Below, one piece after another: positions 51,476 to 62,897 of a stretch of 64,000 bases of DNA. The translations under genes and the position numbers were made by a program. Each line of letters opens with the position of its first letter. The first letter of the stretch is position 1. This stretch comes from Rhodobacter calidifons (GTDB taxonomy: Bacteria; Pseudomonadota; Alphaproteobacteria; Rhodobacterales; Rhodobacteraceae). The stretch lies in the NCBI RefSeq assembly GCF_011174775.1, contig NZ_JAANHS010000002.1:1-64000 (forward strand), written 5' to 3'. The notes beneath the pieces are model-generated. The model had not been told where the DNA came from and did no database searches. It worked only from the letters and a program-made list of their open reading frames with translations.

Positions 51476-52368
51476 GGCTGGCCAGCCTTCTGCTTCTGTG
51501 CGCCGGGCCCGTCTGGGCCGATCTTCTGGCTGCTGGACAGGATCGGCGCGACATCGTCTTTTCGGTCATCGACGGCAAGCCGATGCTGGAGGTGACGGTC
51601 AATGGCCAGCCTGGCCAGATGATGCTGGACAACGGCACGCCGGAGGCGGTGATGCTGAACCGCGAGGCGGCCGATCTGGCGCCGGGGCAAGAGGTGGCGC
51701 GGGGCAATGCGGCGTCTGGCCAGCCGATCATCGTCATGCTGCACGATGCGCCGGAGATGCTGGTGGACGGGGCCCCGCTGTCGTTGCCGCCGAAGGTGGT
51801 GAGCGGCGACTTCGGCTTTGTCGAAGCCCGGTTCGGCGCCGGGTTCATGGGCTTTCTCGGTTCACCCGCTGTCGAGCCGCATCCCTTCCTGCTGGACTAT
51901 GCGCGCAAACGTCTGATCGTGCTGCGCGAGGGCAGCCTTGCCCTGACCCCGGAGGACCTGCGCGGCGAGATTGTCTTCTCCTACTGGAAGGGCGAACAGC
52001 CGACCACCGCCGTGCAGATCGGCGATCAGGCGATTCTGGCCGACTTCGACACCGGCGACGGGGGAACCCTCTATGTGCGCCCCGAGACGCAAGCGGCGCT
52101 GACAGAGGCCGGGCTCTTGACCGGAGGACCCGATCTCTGGCAGCTGGCGTCGATCCGGCTGGGGGACATGACGTTCGGCCCGCTGACGGTGAACCTGGTG
52201 CAGGCTGGCGGCCCGCGGGATTTTCGCCACAGCGGCCCGGCGGATTTCCTGCGACTTGGCGCAAGGTTCCTGGCCGATACCCCGGTGTTGTGGGATTTTC
52301 CGCAGCATCGGCTGATCTTTCTGGCCCCCGGCGCGGCGCTGTTGGCCGATCCGGGTTTGCCAGATTGA
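51469..52368 (+). CDS. Secreted protein with two aspartic-protease-like motifs
   Basis: A 299-residue protein with signal peptide MVRLASLLLLCAGPVWA. Two repeats of the retropepsin/pepsin active-site pattern are visible: 'MMLDNGTPEAVML' (Asp54-Asn-Gly) and 'ILADFDTGDGGTLYV' (Asp194-Thr-Gly). The first triad has Asn in place of the usual Thr or Ser. It could be a periplasmic bilobal aspartic protease or a related binding protein. It overlaps hemJ by 7 bases, so the two are co-translated. Function unknown. Confidence 0.75.
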   Translation: MVRLASLLLLCAGPVWADLLAAGQDRRDIVFSVIDGKPMLEVTVNGQPGQMMLDNGTPEAVMLNREAADLAPGQEVARGNAASGQPIIVMLHDAPEMLVDGAPLSLPPKVVSGDFGFVEARFGAGFMGFLGSPAVEPHPFLLDYARKRLIVLREGSLALTPEDLRGEIVFSYWKGEQPTTAVQIGDQAILADFDTGDGGTLYVRPETQAALTEAGLLTGGPDLWQLASIRLGDMTFGPLTVNLVQAGGPRDFRHSGPADFLRLGARFLADTPVLWDFPQHRLIFLAPGAALLADPGLPD

Positions 52369-52485
52369 CTTTGACCGCCGCTGCGGTGTAGACCAGCGCC
52401 GCAGGACCGTCCGGTCCACGGCATCTCCCGTTGCACATCTGCTGAGACCCGCCGCATCAGGCCGTGGTCCGTCCGAAGGTATTCC

Positions 52486-53757
<1,272 letters not shown>

Positions 53758-53769
53758 AGGCGCGCGGCG

Positions 53770-55056
53770 ATGGACACGATCTATGCCCTCGCCACGGCGC
53801 GGGGTCGGGCGGGCCTCGCCGTGGTTCGGATCTCGGGACCGGCGGCGTTTGCGGCCGGTTCCGCGCTGTGCGGGACGCTGCCGGTTGCGCGGAGGGCGGG
53901 GCTGCGGCGGCTGATGTGGGGCGGGGAACTGCTGGACGAGGCGCTGGTGCTGTCCTTTGCCGAAGGCGCGAGCTTTACTGGCGAGGCGGTGGTGGAGCTG
54001 CATTGTCACGGCGGCCCGGCGGTCGTGGGGGCGGTGCTGCGGGCGCTGGCGGACCAGCCGGGTTTGCGGCTGGCCGAACCGGGCGAGTTCACCCGCCGCG
54101 CGCTGGAGAACGGCGTGCTGGACCTGGCGCAGGTCGAGGGGCTGGCCGACCTGATCGACGCCGAGACGGAAGCGCAGCGGCGGCAGGCGGTGCGGGTGCT
54201 TTCGGGGTCTGTGGGTCAGAAGGTGGAGGGATGGCGGCGCGATCTGATCCGGGCGGGGGCGCTGCTGGAGGCGACCATCGATTTCGCCGATGAGGAGGTG
54301 CCGGTGGATGTCTCGCCGGAGGTGCTGGCGCTGATCGACGGGCTGATGGCCGACCTCGGGCGCGAGGCGGCCGGGGTGGCCGCGGCCGAGCGCATCCGCG
54401 ACGGGTTCGAGGTGGCGATCGTGGGCGCGCCGAATGCGGGGAAGTCCACGCTGCTGAACCAGCTGGCGGGGCGGGAGGCGGCGATCACGTCGGAGATCGC
54501 GGGGACGACGCGGGATGTGATCGAAGTGCGGATGGAGATTGCCGGGCTGCCGGTGACGTTCCTGGATACGGCGGGCCTGCGGGATACCGCCGATCCTCTG
54601 GAGCAGGCGGGGATCGAGCGTGCCCTGGCGCGTGCCAGGGCGGCGGATTTGCGCCTGTTCCTGACGGACGGATCACCCTTGCCAGGGCTGGACCCAGAAG
54701 GCGATGATCTTGTGGTTTTAGGTAAGTCTGACACAAGATCAGGTGTTGATGGCCTGGCCGTCTCGGGCAAGACCGGGGCGGGTGTGCCGGAACTTCTGGC
54801 CCGGATCGGTGAAATCCTTGGTGAGCGGGTGGGTTCGGCCGGCGCCCTGGTGCGTGAACGGCATCGCGTGGCTGTGACAAGGGCGATTGCCGCTCTGGCC
54901 GAGTCACGGGCGGAAGTGGTAAGACCTGACTCGCGCGTCGAGCTGGCGGCAGAGCATCTGCGGCAGGCCGTCCGGGCACTGGATGCCCTGGTCGGCCGCG
55001 TGGATGTGGACGATCTTCTGGGCGAGATTTTCGCCAGCTTCTGCATCGGTAAGTGA
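53770..55056 (+). CDS. mnmE: tRNA modification GTPase MnmE
   Basis: A 428-residue MnmE. The N-terminal folate-binding domain begins [20 protein letters not shown]; the G domain has '[12 protein letters not shown]' and 'DTAGLRDT'; the C-terminus ends FCIGK with the catalytic Cys. With MnmG it makes the 5-carboxymethylaminomethyl group at wobble uridine. The guanine-specificity motif, usually NKxD, reads GKSD here. That stretch (about 54705-54750) also uses AT-rich codons unlike the rest of the gene. Confidence 0.95.
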   Translation: MDTIYALATARGRAGLAVVRISGPAAFAAGSALCGTLPVARRAGLRRLMWGGELLDEALVLSFAEGASFTGEAVVELHCHGGPAVVGAVLRALADQPGLRLAEPGEFTRRALENGVLDLAQVEGLADLIDAETEAQRRQAVRVLSGSVGQKVEGWRRDLIRAGALLEATIDFADEEVPVDVSPEVLALIDGLMADLGREAAGVAAAERIRDGFEVAIVGAPNAGKSTLLNQLAGREAAITSEIAGTTRDVIEVRMEIAGLPVTFLDTAGLRDTADPLEQAGIERALARARAADLRLFLTDGSPLPGLDPEGDDLVVLGKSDTRSGVDGLAVSGKTGAGVPELLARIGEILGERVGSAGALVRERHRVAVTRAIAALAESRAEVVRPDSRVELAAEHLRQAVRALDALVGRVDVDDLLGEIFASFCIGK

Positions 55057-55058
55057 GG

Positions 55059-55072
55059 GTTTCACGTGAAAC
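55059..55072. other. parS site over the mnmG start codon
   Basis: GTTTCACGTGAAAC at 55059-55072 is the perfect core of the ParB-binding parS palindrome. The mnmG GTG start at 55066-55068 lies in the CACGTG centre. The parAB genes are about 2.5 kb downstream. Confidence 0.93.
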
Positions 55073-56931
55073 ACTACGACGTCATCGTGATCGGAGGCGG
55101 CCATGCAGGCGCCGAGGCGGCAGCGGCGGCGGCCCGGATGGGCGTAGCGACGGCCTTGGTGACGCTGCGGATCGAGACCTTGGGCGCGATGTCCTGCAAC
55201 CCGGCGATCGGAGGCCTGGGGAAGGGCCACCTTGTGCGCGAGATCGATGCGCTGGACGGGCTGATGGGCCGGATGGCGGACCGGGCGGGAATCCAGTTCC
55301 GCTTGCTGAACCGACGCAAGGGCCCGGCTGTGCAGGGCCCGCGCGCGCAGATCGACCGGCGCCTCTACCGCGAGGCGATGCGGGCCGAGCTTCTGGCGAC
55401 GCCGGGGCTGGAGGTCATCGAGGGCGAGGTGGCGCGGCTGCGGCTGGCCGGCGGTGCTGTGGCGGGGGTTGTTCTTGCCTCGGGCGTCGAGTTGTCGTCG
55501 GGCCAGGTGGTGCTGACGGCGGGGACGTTCCTGAACGGCGTGATTCACATTGGCGACCGTCGGATGGCGGGCGGGCGGATGGGCGATTCGCCGTCGAAGA
55601 TCCTGGCAGCGCAGCTGTCCGAGCTCGCGCTGCCCGTGGGGCGGCTGAAGACGGGCACTCCGCCGCGGCTGGATGGCCGGACCATCGACTGGTCGCGGCT
55701 GGAAAGCCAGCCGGGCGACGAAGTTCCGTCCGTGTTTTCGTTCCTGAACCGCGCCCCCGAGGCCAGGCAGATTTCCTGTGGAATCACCCATACGTCCGAG
55801 GCGACTCACCAGATCGTGCGGGATAACCTGAGTCGCTCCGCCATGTATGGGGGCCATATCGAAGGTGTCGGTCCGCGCTATTGCCCGTCGATCGAAGACA
55901 AGGTCGTGCGATTTGCAGACAAGACCTCGCATCAGGTCTTCCTGGAGCCGGAGGGACTGGACGATAGCACCGTTTATCCGAACGGGCTGTCGACCTCGCT
56001 GCCCGAAGATGTGCAACACGCCTACATCCGCACGATTCCCGGTCTGGAACAGACCGTCATCCTGCAACCCGGCTATGCCATCGAATACGATTATTTCGAC
56101 CCCCGCTGTCTGCATCGGACGCTGGAGACCCGCGCGATCCGGGGTCTGTATTTTGCGGGCCAGATCAATGGAACGACGGGATATGAGGAAGCAGGGGCGC
56201 AAGGGATTGTTGCCGGCCTGAATGCAGCAGCAGCATCCAGGGGCCGCGCTCCAGTAGAGTTCAGCCGGACCGACAGCTACATCGGCGTGATGATCGACGA
56301 TCTGACAACTAGGGGGGTGACCGAGCCCTACCGGATGTTCACGTCGCGCGCCGAGTTCCGGCTGACGGTGCGGGCCGACAACGCCGATCGGAGGTTGACG
56401 CCCGTGGGCATCGCCGTCGGCTGCGTTTCGGCCGCGCGGCGGCAGGCGTTCGAGGCGAAACTCGACGCGCTTGAGTCGGGCCGCGCGGCGTTGCGGGCGG
56501 AAATGATCGCGCCAGGGGTGCTGAACGAAATCGGCATTGCAGTCAGCAGGGACGGCGGGCGGCGCTCTGCCTATGATGTGCTGTCCCTGCCGGGTGTGGA
56601 TCTGAATGTCGTGGCAGATGCGCTGCCAGCCTACCGGATGTTGAGCCGTGACGTGCTTGAGCAGCTGCAAATCGACGCGACATACGATCAATATTCCGAT
56701 CGTCAGGCCAAGGAAATCGCCGATCTGCGGCGACAGGAAACGCAGCGTATCCCTTCTGGCTTCGACTACACGCGGATTTCGGGCCTGTCGAACGAGCTGA
56801 AACAGAAGCTGGGTCGCGCGAAGCCCGATTCGATTCTGCAAGCGTCGCGAATCGAAGGAGTGACCCCAGCAGCTCTGTTGCTTCTGCTTGCGCATTTGCG
56901 GAAGCCGATTGCAGACCGGCTTGCAGGATGA
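55066..56931 (+). CDS. mnmG: tRNA uridine-5-carboxymethylaminomethyl modification enzyme MnmG
   Basis: A 621-residue FAD enzyme starting at a GTG. '[22 protein letters not shown]', '[24 protein letters not shown]' and '[16 protein letters not shown]' are diagnostic, as is the C-terminal helical domain ('[16 protein letters not shown]'-type). Partner of MnmE. The start codon sits inside a parS site and is 9 bases after the mnmE stop. rsmG overlaps its stop by 4 bases. Confidence 0.96.
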   Translation: MKHYDVIVIGGGHAGAEAAAAAARMGVATALVTLRIETLGAMSCNPAIGGLGKGHLVREIDALDGLMGRMADRAGIQFRLLNRRKGPAVQGPRAQIDRRLYREAMRAELLATPGLEVIEGEVARLRLAGGAVAGVVLASGVELSSGQVVLTAGTFLNGVIHIGDRRMAGGRMGDSPSKILAAQLSELALPVGRLKTGTPPRLDGRTIDWSRLESQPGDEVPSVFSFLNRAPEARQISCGITHTSEATHQIVRDNLSRSAMYGGHIEGVGPRYCPSIEDKVVRFADKTSHQVFLEPEGLDDSTVYPNGLSTSLPEDVQHAYIRTIPGLEQTVILQPGYAIEYDYFDPRCLHRTLETRAIRGLYFAGQINGTTGYEEAGAQGIVAGLNAAAASRGRAPVEFSRTDSYIGVMIDDLTTRGVTEPYRMFTSRAEFRLTVRADNADRRLTPVGIAVGCVSAARRQAFEAKLDALESGRAALRAEMIAPGVLNEIGIAVSRDGGRRSAYDVLSLPGVDLNVVADALPAYRMLSRDVLEQLQIDATYDQYSDRQAKEIADLRRQETQRIPSGFDYTRISGLSNELKQKLGRAKPDSILQASRIEGVTPAALLLLLAHLRKPIADRLAG

Positions 56932-57554
56932 CGGCGACACGCAATCTTCCGGGGCTGGATGTTTCACGTGAAACATTGTCGGCCTTGCAAGCGTACGAAT
57001 CGCTTGTGCAGCGCTGGAACACGGCGATCAATCTGGTAAGCAAGGGCACGCTTGCGGATTTCTGGATGCGACACGTCGTCGATTCAGCGCAAGTCTTCAC
57101 GTTCTGCCCCGAAAAAGCGCAGACCTGGGTCGATCTGGGGTCTGGAGCCGGGCTTCCGGGGCTTGTTGTTGCGATAATCGCGCGAGAGTTGCGGCCAGGC
57201 TTGAGGGTAACGCTTGTCGAATCCGACCTGCGGAAAGCAACCTTCCTGCGCCAGGCAGCGCAAGCACTGGAGCTGTGCGTTACTGTTCTGAGCCAGCGAA
57301 TCGAATCGGTTCCAGCTTTGTCTGCGGATGTTGTTTCTGCGCGCGCGCTTGCTCCCCTTGCCGACCTTCTCGGGTTTGCCGATCAGCATCTTGCGCGTGA
57401 TGGCGTTGCGATCTTCCCCAAAGGTGCGCGCTATGAGACCGAGGTTGTCGAAGCCCGCAAAGCGTGGTCGTTCGACGTCGTCCGCCAGCCCAGCCATTCC
57501 GATGCAGAGGCAGCTCTTCTAGTAATCAGGAACATCCGCCGTGCCCAAGACTGA
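56928..57554 (+). CDS. rsmG: 16S rRNA (guanine-N7) methyltransferase RsmG
   Basis: A 208-residue methyltransferase with '[14 protein letters not shown]', the SAM-binding '[17 protein letters not shown]' and '[13 protein letters not shown]'. It methylates G527 of 16S rRNA. Codons 12-16 (VSRET) are written by a parS palindrome. The gene and the start of parA have visibly lower GC and different codon choice from their neighbours. It overlaps parA by 14 bases. Confidence 0.95.
   Translation: MTATRNLPGLDVSRETLSALQAYESLVQRWNTAINLVSKGTLADFWMRHVVDSAQVFTFCPEKAQTWVDLGSGAGLPGLVVAIIARELRPGLRVTLVESDLRKATFLRQAAQALELCVTVLSQRIESVPALSADVVSARALAPLADLLGFADQHLARDGVAIFPKGARYETEVVEARKAWSFDVVRQPSHSDAEAALLVIRNIRRAQD
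56960..56975. other. parS site inside rsmG
   Basis: TGTTTCACGTGAAACA at 56960-56975 is a perfect 16-bp parS palindrome, matching the widely conserved consensus. It encodes part of residues 11-16 of RsmG. Confidence 0.96.
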
Positions 57555-58350
57555 CAAGACCTCCATCCTTGCGCTTGCCAACCAGAAAGGTGGCGTGGGA
57601 AAGACGACAACAGCGATCAATCTGGCAGCTGGCCTGGCAGAGTTGGGAAAGAAAGTTCTTCTTGTCGACATCGATCCACAGGGGAACTCTTCGACCGGTC
57701 TTGGCATCCGCCCGGACGCGCGGAAGAAGACGAGCTATGACTTGATTGTCGACGGTGCAGATCTACAGGATGTTGTGATCGAAACCGGTATTCCCGACGT
57801 CATGATCATTCCGGCGAACGCGGATCTTGCGTCGGCCGACCTGGACATCGTGTCCAACGAGAAGCGCAGCTACTTGCTGCACGACGCGCTGCGGCGGCCG
57901 GAAATGGACGCCTACGGCTTTGACTACATCCTGATCGACTGCCCGCCGGCGCTGAGCCTGCTGACGGTCAACGCTCTTGTCGCAAGCGATTCGGTGCTTG
58001 TCCCGCTGCAATGCGAGTTCTTTGCTCTGGAAGGGCTTTCCCAGCTGATGCTGACGATCCGGGACGTGCGGCGATCGGCCAACCCGGACCTGCGGATCGA
58101 AGGTATTGTGTTGACCATGCACGACCGGCGCAACCGGTTGACTGCTCAGGTCGAGGCTGATGCCCGGGCGAACATGGGCGACCTGGTGATGAAGACAACA
58201 ATTCCGCGCAACGTGCGAATCAGCGAGGCACCGTCCTTTGCGCTGCCGGTGCTGACTTATGATCCGGCGTCGAAGGGTGCGGAAGCCTATCGCGCGCTGG
58301 CGAGGGAAATCGCCGACCGCCGCAAAACCCCGGAAGTTTCAGAGGCTTGA
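57541..58350 (+). CDS. parA: Chromosome partitioning ATPase ParA
   Basis: A 269-residue ParA/Soj with the deviant Walker A KGGVGKTTT, 'LLVDIDPQGNSSTGLG' and 'ILIDCPPALSLLTVNAL'. It starts at a GTG inside rsmG. It forms DNA-bound dimers that move ParB-parS complexes to the cell pole. No long N-terminal HTH is present, so it is the chromosomal type. Confidence 0.97.
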   Translation: MPKTDKTSILALANQKGGVGKTTTAINLAAGLAELGKKVLLVDIDPQGNSSTGLGIRPDARKKTSYDLIVDGADLQDVVIETGIPDVMIIPANADLASADLDIVSNEKRSYLLHDALRRPEMDAYGFDYILIDCPPALSLLTVNALVASDSVLVPLQCEFFALEGLSQLMLTIRDVRRSANPDLRIEGIVLTMHDRRNRLTAQVEADARANMGDLVMKTTIPRNVRISEAPSFALPVLTYDPASKGAEAYRALAREIADRRKTPEVSEA

Positions 58351-58352
58351 GC

Positions 58353-59249
58353 ATGTCAAAGACGGAGAAGAGGGGCCTTGGCCGTGGATTGTCGGCTTTG
58401 ATGGCGGACGTCCATCTGGCGGGGCCGGAGCAGATGGCGGCGCCGCGCAAGGCAGAGCTGCACGTCCCGGTGGAGAAGCTGGAGCCGAATCCGCAGCAGC
58501 CACGGCTGGATTTCCGGCAGGACGAGCTGGAGAGCCTCGCTGATTCGATTCGGCAGAAGGGCGTGATCCAGCCTCTGATCGTGCGGCGGAAGCCGGGGCG
58601 GGATGTGTATGAGATCGTCGCGGGTGAGCGGCGCTGGCGGGCGGCGCAGTTGGCTCAGCTGCACGAAGTTCCTGTTGTAGTGCGGGAGCTTAGCGATACG
58701 GAAGTGCTGGAAGTCGCGATCATCGAGAACATCCAGCGATCGGATCTGAACGCCATCGAAGAAGCGCTTGGGTTCCGGCAGCTGATGACTCGATTCGGGC
58801 ACACGCAGGAGAAGCTGGCCGAGGCGCTGAGCAAGAGTCGCAGCCATGTCGCGAATCTGCTGCGGCTGTTGACGCTGCCGGATGATGTGCAGGATCTTGT
58901 GCGCGACGGGAAGCTGTCGGCCGGTCATGCCCGGGCGCTGATCGGCAGCCCGAAAGCCAGCGAACTGGCGGCGCAGATCGTGGCCAAGGGACTTTCGGTG
59001 CGCGAGGTCGAGCGGCTGATGAAGGCGCAGGAGACGGCGAAAACACCATCTGCGAAGGCTGCCAGGGGAGCGGAGAAGGACGCGGACACGCGGGCGCTGG
59101 AGGGGGATCTTTCGGCGAACCTGAAGATGCCGGTGCGGATCGAACATGCGCCGGGCGGAGAGAGCGGGGAGCTGGTGATCCGCTATGGATCGCTGGATGA
59201 CCTCGACAGGTTGTGCCGGATTCTGTCTCAGCTACCAGATGAAGATTGA
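58353..59249 (+). CDS. parB: Chromosome partitioning protein ParB
   Basis: A 298-residue ParB. N-terminal 'KRGLGRGLSALM' (ParA-stimulating), CTP-binding domain with GERRWRAAQLA, the 'ENIQRSDLNAIEEA' segment, HTH 'TQEKLAEALSKSRSHVANLLRLL', and C-terminal dimer domain. The ATG at 58353 follows AGAGG. It binds the two parS sites upstream. Confidence 0.97.
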   Translation: MSKTEKRGLGRGLSALMADVHLAGPEQMAAPRKAELHVPVEKLEPNPQQPRLDFRQDELESLADSIRQKGVIQPLIVRRKPGRDVYEIVAGERRWRAAQLAQLHEVPVVVRELSDTEVLEVAIIENIQRSDLNAIEEALGFRQLMTRFGHTQEKLAEALSKSRSHVANLLRLLTLPDDVQDLVRDGKLSAGHARALIGSPKASELAAQIVAKGLSVREVERLMKAQETAKTPSAKAARGAEKDADTRALEGDLSANLKMPVRIEHAPGGESGELVIRYGSLDDLDRLCRILSQLPDED

Positions 59250-60422
59250 TCAGCCCGCGCTTAGCCGGTCCGCCAGCAAGGCGCGGAGGATGCCGTTCAG
59301 CATCATGACCCCGGTCTCGGTCGTACGGATGCGGTCGCCGTCCTGATGCAGGAAGCCGAGATCGATCATTTCGGCAAGGCCCGCCGCGGACAGAGGCGAT
59401 CCCCGGAGAGCCTGGAACCGCGAGAGCGATGCCCCCTCTTTCAGCCGCAGGGCGAACATCAGGTATTCGGCGGCGCGTTCCTCGGGCGTGAGGCGTTCGA
59501 CGCGTTCCGCTGACCCGGGGTGGGTCAGGGTCTGATCCAGCCAGGGGGTCGGCTGACGCTCTGCTTCAGTGGCGAATCGGGCCGAATCGAGGGTGAGTCG
59601 GCCATGTGCGCCGGGGCCGATTCCCGCATAATCGCCCATGCGCCAGTAGATCAGGTTGTGGCGTGATTCGTCGCCCGGGCGCGCGTGATTCGACACCTCG
59701 TAAGCGGGGAGGCCAGCGGCGCGAGTGATCTCTTGCGTCAGTTCGAACATGTCGGCGGCGAGGTCTTCCTCGGGCAGGCCCTTCAGCAGGTTCTTCGCGT
59801 GCATCTTGCCGAAGACGGTGCCGTCCTCGATGGTCAGCTGGTAGAGCGAGAGGTGCGAGGTGCCGAAGTCTAGCGCGCAGTTCAGTTCGTCGCGCCAGGC
59901 GGAGAGGGTCTGGTTCTGGCGGGCGAAGATCAGGTCGATGGAGACGCGATCGAAGGTGGATTGGGCGATGGCGATGGCTCTGGCGGCCTCGTCCACCGTG
60001 TGCATCCGGCCGAGGCGACGCAGATCGTCTGGATCAAGCGATTGAATCCCAAGGGAAACACGGTTGACTCCGGCTTTGGCGTAGGCGTCGAAGCGGCCAG
60101 CCTCCACGCTGCCGGGGTTGGCCTCCAGCGTGATCTCCACGTCATTCGCCAGGGTCCAGGTGGCGCGGATGCGGTCGAGGATGCCCTGGACGGTCGCGGC
60201 CTCCATCAGCGAAGGGGTGCCGCCGCCGAAGAAGACGGTGTTGAGGATGCGACCTTCGGTGAGGGCGCCGATGCGGTCGATCTCATGCTGGAAGGCTTGC
60301 AGCCAGCGCGACTGGTCGATGCGGGCGGCGACGTGGCTGTTGAAGTCGCAGTAGGGGCATTTCGACTGGCAGAAGGGCCAGTGTATATACAGACCGAAGC
60401 CCGCATGGCGCCAGTCCTCCAT
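59250..60422 (-). CDS. hemW: Haem chaperone HemW (radical SAM)
   Basis: A 390-residue radical-SAM protein with 'LYIHWPFCQSKCPYCDFNSH' (CxxxCxxC) and 'VFFGGGTPSLM'. It lacks the extra N-terminal part of HemN and is HemW-like, likely a haem-transfer protein. The start shares one base with the rdgB stop. Its stop abuts the parB stop across TGATCA, so the two are convergent without a gap. Confidence 0.92.
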   Translation of the reverse strand: MEDWRHAGFGLYIHWPFCQSKCPYCDFNSHVAARIDQSRWLQAFQHEIDRIGALTEGRILNTVFFGGGTPSLMEAATVQGILDRIRATWTLANDVEITLEANPGSVEAGRFDAYAKAGVNRVSLGIQSLDPDDLRRLGRMHTVDEAARAIAIAQSTFDRVSIDLIFARQNQTLSAWRDELNCALDFGTSHLSLYQLTIEDGTVFGKMHAKNLLKGLPEEDLAADMFELTQEITRAAGLPAYEVSNHARPGDESRHNLIYWRMGDYAGIGPGAHGRLTLDSARFATEAERQPTPWLDQTLTHPGSAERVERLTPEERAAEYLMFALRLKEGASLSRFQALRGSPLSAAGLAEMIDLGFLHQDGDRIRTTETGVMMLNGILRALLADRLSAG

Positions 60423-61027
60423 CAGGGGAACATCGCCGCAACGAGTTTGCGGAAGGCATCGGCGCGGTGGGAAAGGCGGTTCTTTTCCCAACGGTCCATC
60501 TCGCCGAAGGTCTGGGCATAGCCATCGGGCAGGAAGATCGGGTCGAAGCCGTGGCCTTGCTCGCCGCGGCCGGGCCAGACGAGGCGGCCGGGGGATTTGC
60601 CTTCGAAGACAAGGTCCCGGCCATCGGGCGCGGCGAGGACGAGAGTGCAGCAGAACTGGGCGGTGCGCGGTTCGGGGGCGTGGATCGCCTCCAGCTCGCG
60701 CCAGACGCGCTCCATCCCGACCTTGAAGTCGCGGCCTTTCGCGGTTGTGGCCCAGTCGGCGGTGAAGACGCCGGGGGCCCCGCCAAGGGCATCGACCGCG
60801 AGGCCCGAGTCGTCGGCCAGCGCCACGAGGCCCGAGGCTTTCGCGGCGGCATGGGCCTTGAGGCGCGCGTTTCCGATGAAGGTCGTCTCGGTTTCCTCGG
60901 GCTCGGGCAGGCCGAGCTCTCCGGCCCCGACGACGGTCACGTCGAAGTCAGAGAGGAGATCGGCGATCTCTTCCAGCTTGCCACGGTTATGCGTGGCGAC
61001 CAGCAGTCGATCCCCGCGCTTGAGCAT
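60422..61027 (-). CDS. rdgB: XTP/dITP diphosphatase RdgB
   Basis: A 201-residue house-cleaning pyrophosphatase with 'LLVATHNRGKLEEIADLL', 'ALADDSGLAVDALGGAPGV' and 'FDPIFLPDGYAQTFGEM', and a C-terminal SHR motif (LSHRADAFRKL). It removes deaminated purine nucleotides. It begins 1 base after the rph stop. Confidence 0.95.
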   Translation of the reverse strand: MLKRGDRLLVATHNRGKLEEIADLLSDFDVTVVGAGELGLPEPEETETTFIGNARLKAHAAAKASGLVALADDSGLAVDALGGAPGVFTADWATTAKGRDFKVGMERVWRELEAIHAPEPRTAQFCCTLVLAAPDGRDLVFEGKSPGRLVWPGRGEQGHGFDPIFLPDGYAQTFGEMDRWEKNRLSHRADAFRKLVAAMFP

Positions 61028-61028
61028 C

Positions 61029-61745
61029 CTAGAGGCCCAAGGCCGCGCGTTGGGCGGTGACGAGGGCGGCGTTGCCCTGGCGGGCGAGGTCGAGGAGATG
61101 CAGCAGTTCTTCCTGGCTGAAGGCAGAGCCCTCGGCGGACATCTGCACCTCGATCAGCTTGCCCGCGCCGGTCATCACGAAGTTGCCATCGGTCCCGGCT
61201 GCCGAATCCTCGGCATAGTCGAGGTCGAGGACGGGTTGCCCGGCATAGACGCCGCAGGACACGGCGGAAACGTGGTCGAGGATCGGGTCGGAGGTGATGA
61301 CGCCGGAGGCCAGCAGCCTGTTCACGGCCAGCCGCAGCGCAACCCAGCCGCCGGTGATTGCGGCGCAGCGGGTGCCGCCATCGGCCTGGATCACGTCGCA
61401 GTCGATGACGATCTGCCGTTCGCCCAGGGCCTGCCGATCCACGCCGGCACGCAGGGCTCGTCCGATAAGCCGTTGAATTTCCTGAGTGCGGCCGGATTGC
61501 TTGCCCGCCGCCGCCTCTCTCCTCGTGCGCGAGTTTGTCGCGCGCGGCAGCATGCCATATTCGGCGGTGACCCAGCCCTGGCCGGTGTTCTTCAGGAAGG
61601 GGGGCGCCTTGTCCTCGATCGTGGCCGAGCAGAGGACGTGGGTTTCCCCCATCCTGATGAGGCAGGAGCCCTCGGCATGTTTCATCACGTTGGTTTCGAT
61701 TGAAACCGCCCGAAGATCGCTTAGTTTTCTGCCTGACGGGCGCAT
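61029..61745 (-). CDS. rph: Ribonuclease PH
   Basis: A 238-residue phosphorolytic exoribonuclease with '[19 protein letters not shown]', '[17 protein letters not shown]' and '[15 protein letters not shown]', then '[20 protein letters not shown]'. It trims tRNA 3' ends. It heads the leftward rph-rdgB-hemW operon and is divergent from hrcA across only 46 bases. Confidence 0.96.
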   Translation of the reverse strand: MRPSGRKLSDLRAVSIETNVMKHAEGSCLIRMGETHVLCSATIEDKAPPFLKNTGQGWVTAEYGMLPRATNSRTRREAAAGKQSGRTQEIQRLIGRALRAGVDRQALGERQIVIDCDVIQADGGTRCAAITGGWVALRLAVNRLLASGVITSDPILDHVSAVSCGVYAGQPVLDLDYAEDSAAGTDGNFVMTGAGKLIEVQMSAEGSAFSQEELLHLLDLARQGNAALVTAQRAALGL

Positions 61746-61791
61746 TGCCGAACCTTTCCTGGGAATGCGGCCACATATGCAACCAAGAGCG

Positions 61792-62883
61792 ATGGATGCA
61801 ACCCCGATTACCATGACGACGCCGCAACCCGTTCTGGCCGAGATGAACGACCGCACGCGCGAGGTGTTTCGCCGCGTGGTGGAGGGCTATCTGTCCTCGG
61901 GCGAGCCGGTGGGGTCACGCACGCTGACACGGAGCATGTCCGAGAAGGTCTCGGCCGCGACGGTGCGGAATGTGATGCAGGATCTGGAATATCTGGGCCT
62001 GCTGGACAGCCCGCATGTCTCGGCCGGGCGGGTGCCGACACAGATGGGCCTGCGGATATTCGTGGACAGCCTGCTGGAGGTGGGCCAGGTCGCGCCGGAG
62101 GATCAGGAAAAGATCGACGCGACCCTGGGCATGAACGATCAGGACGTGACGACGCTGCTGGATGAGGTGGGCGCGGCGCTGTCGGTGATCACCCGGGGGG
62201 CAAGCGTGGTGCTGGCGCCCAAGCGCGAGGCGGCGATCCGGCATATCGAGTTCGTCAGCCTGGCCGCCGACCGGGCGCTGGTGGTGCTGGTGTTCGCAGA
62301 CGGGCAGGTGGAGAACCGGGTTTTCGTGCCGCCGCCGGGGCAGACGCCGTCCTCGATGCGGGAGGCGGCGAACTTCCTGAATGCGCTGGCCGAGGGGATG
62401 ACGCTGTCCGAGCTTCGGGCACGGATTGCCGGCGAGATCGCGGCCAGACGGCAGGAGATTGATTCGCTCGCGCGCGATCTGGTCGAAAGCGGGCTGGCGC
62501 TGTGGGAAAACGCGGGCGAGCCGTCCGAGCGGCTGATCGTGCGCGGCCGGTCCAATCTGATCGACAACGTGGCCGATCAGGCGGAAATCGAGCGCATCCG
62601 CGTGCTGTTCGACGATCTGGAGCGCAAGCGGGATATCGCCGAATTCCTGAACCTGACCGAGGCGGGCGAAGGCGTGCGCATTTTTATCGGGTCCGAGAAC
62701 AAGCTTTTCTCACTTTCCGGTTCAAGTCTGGTGGTTTCTCCCTATATGAACGCGGATCGGAAGATCATCGGCGCGGTGGGCGTCATCGGTCCGACCCGGC
62801 TGAACTATGGCCGGATCGTCCCGATCGTCGATTACACCGCCCAGCTGGTGGGCCGCCTGGTCAGTGACCGCGGCAAGGGCTGA
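61792..62883 (+). CDS. hrcA: Heat-inducible transcription repressor HrcA
   Basis: A 363-residue HrcA with N-terminal winged helix '[43 protein letters not shown]' and the C-terminal '[21 protein letters not shown]' and '[25 protein letters not shown]'. It represses groESL through the CIRCE element, which I do not see here. The ATG at 61792 is a choice; 61777 and 61813 are also in frame. Confidence 0.93.
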   Translation: MDATPITMTTPQPVLAEMNDRTREVFRRVVEGYLSSGEPVGSRTLTRSMSEKVSAATVRNVMQDLEYLGLLDSPHVSAGRVPTQMGLRIFVDSLLEVGQVAPEDQEKIDATLGMNDQDVTTLLDEVGAALSVITRGASVVLAPKREAAIRHIEFVSLAADRALVVLVFADGQVENRVFVPPPGQTPSSMREAANFLNALAEGMTLSELRARIAGEIAARRQEIDSLARDLVESGLALWENAGEPSERLIVRGRSNLIDNVADQAEIERIRVLFDDLERKRDIAEFLNLTEAGEGVRIFIGSENKLFSLSGSSLVVSPYMNADRKIIGAVGVIGPTRLNYGRIVPIVDYTAQLVGRLVSDRGKG

Positions 62884-62897
62884 AAAGGACGTTGTGA

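Noticed and set aside
61746-61791. CIRCE operator in front of hrcA
   Set aside because: No TTAGCACTC/GAGTGCTAA pair is present in this short gap.
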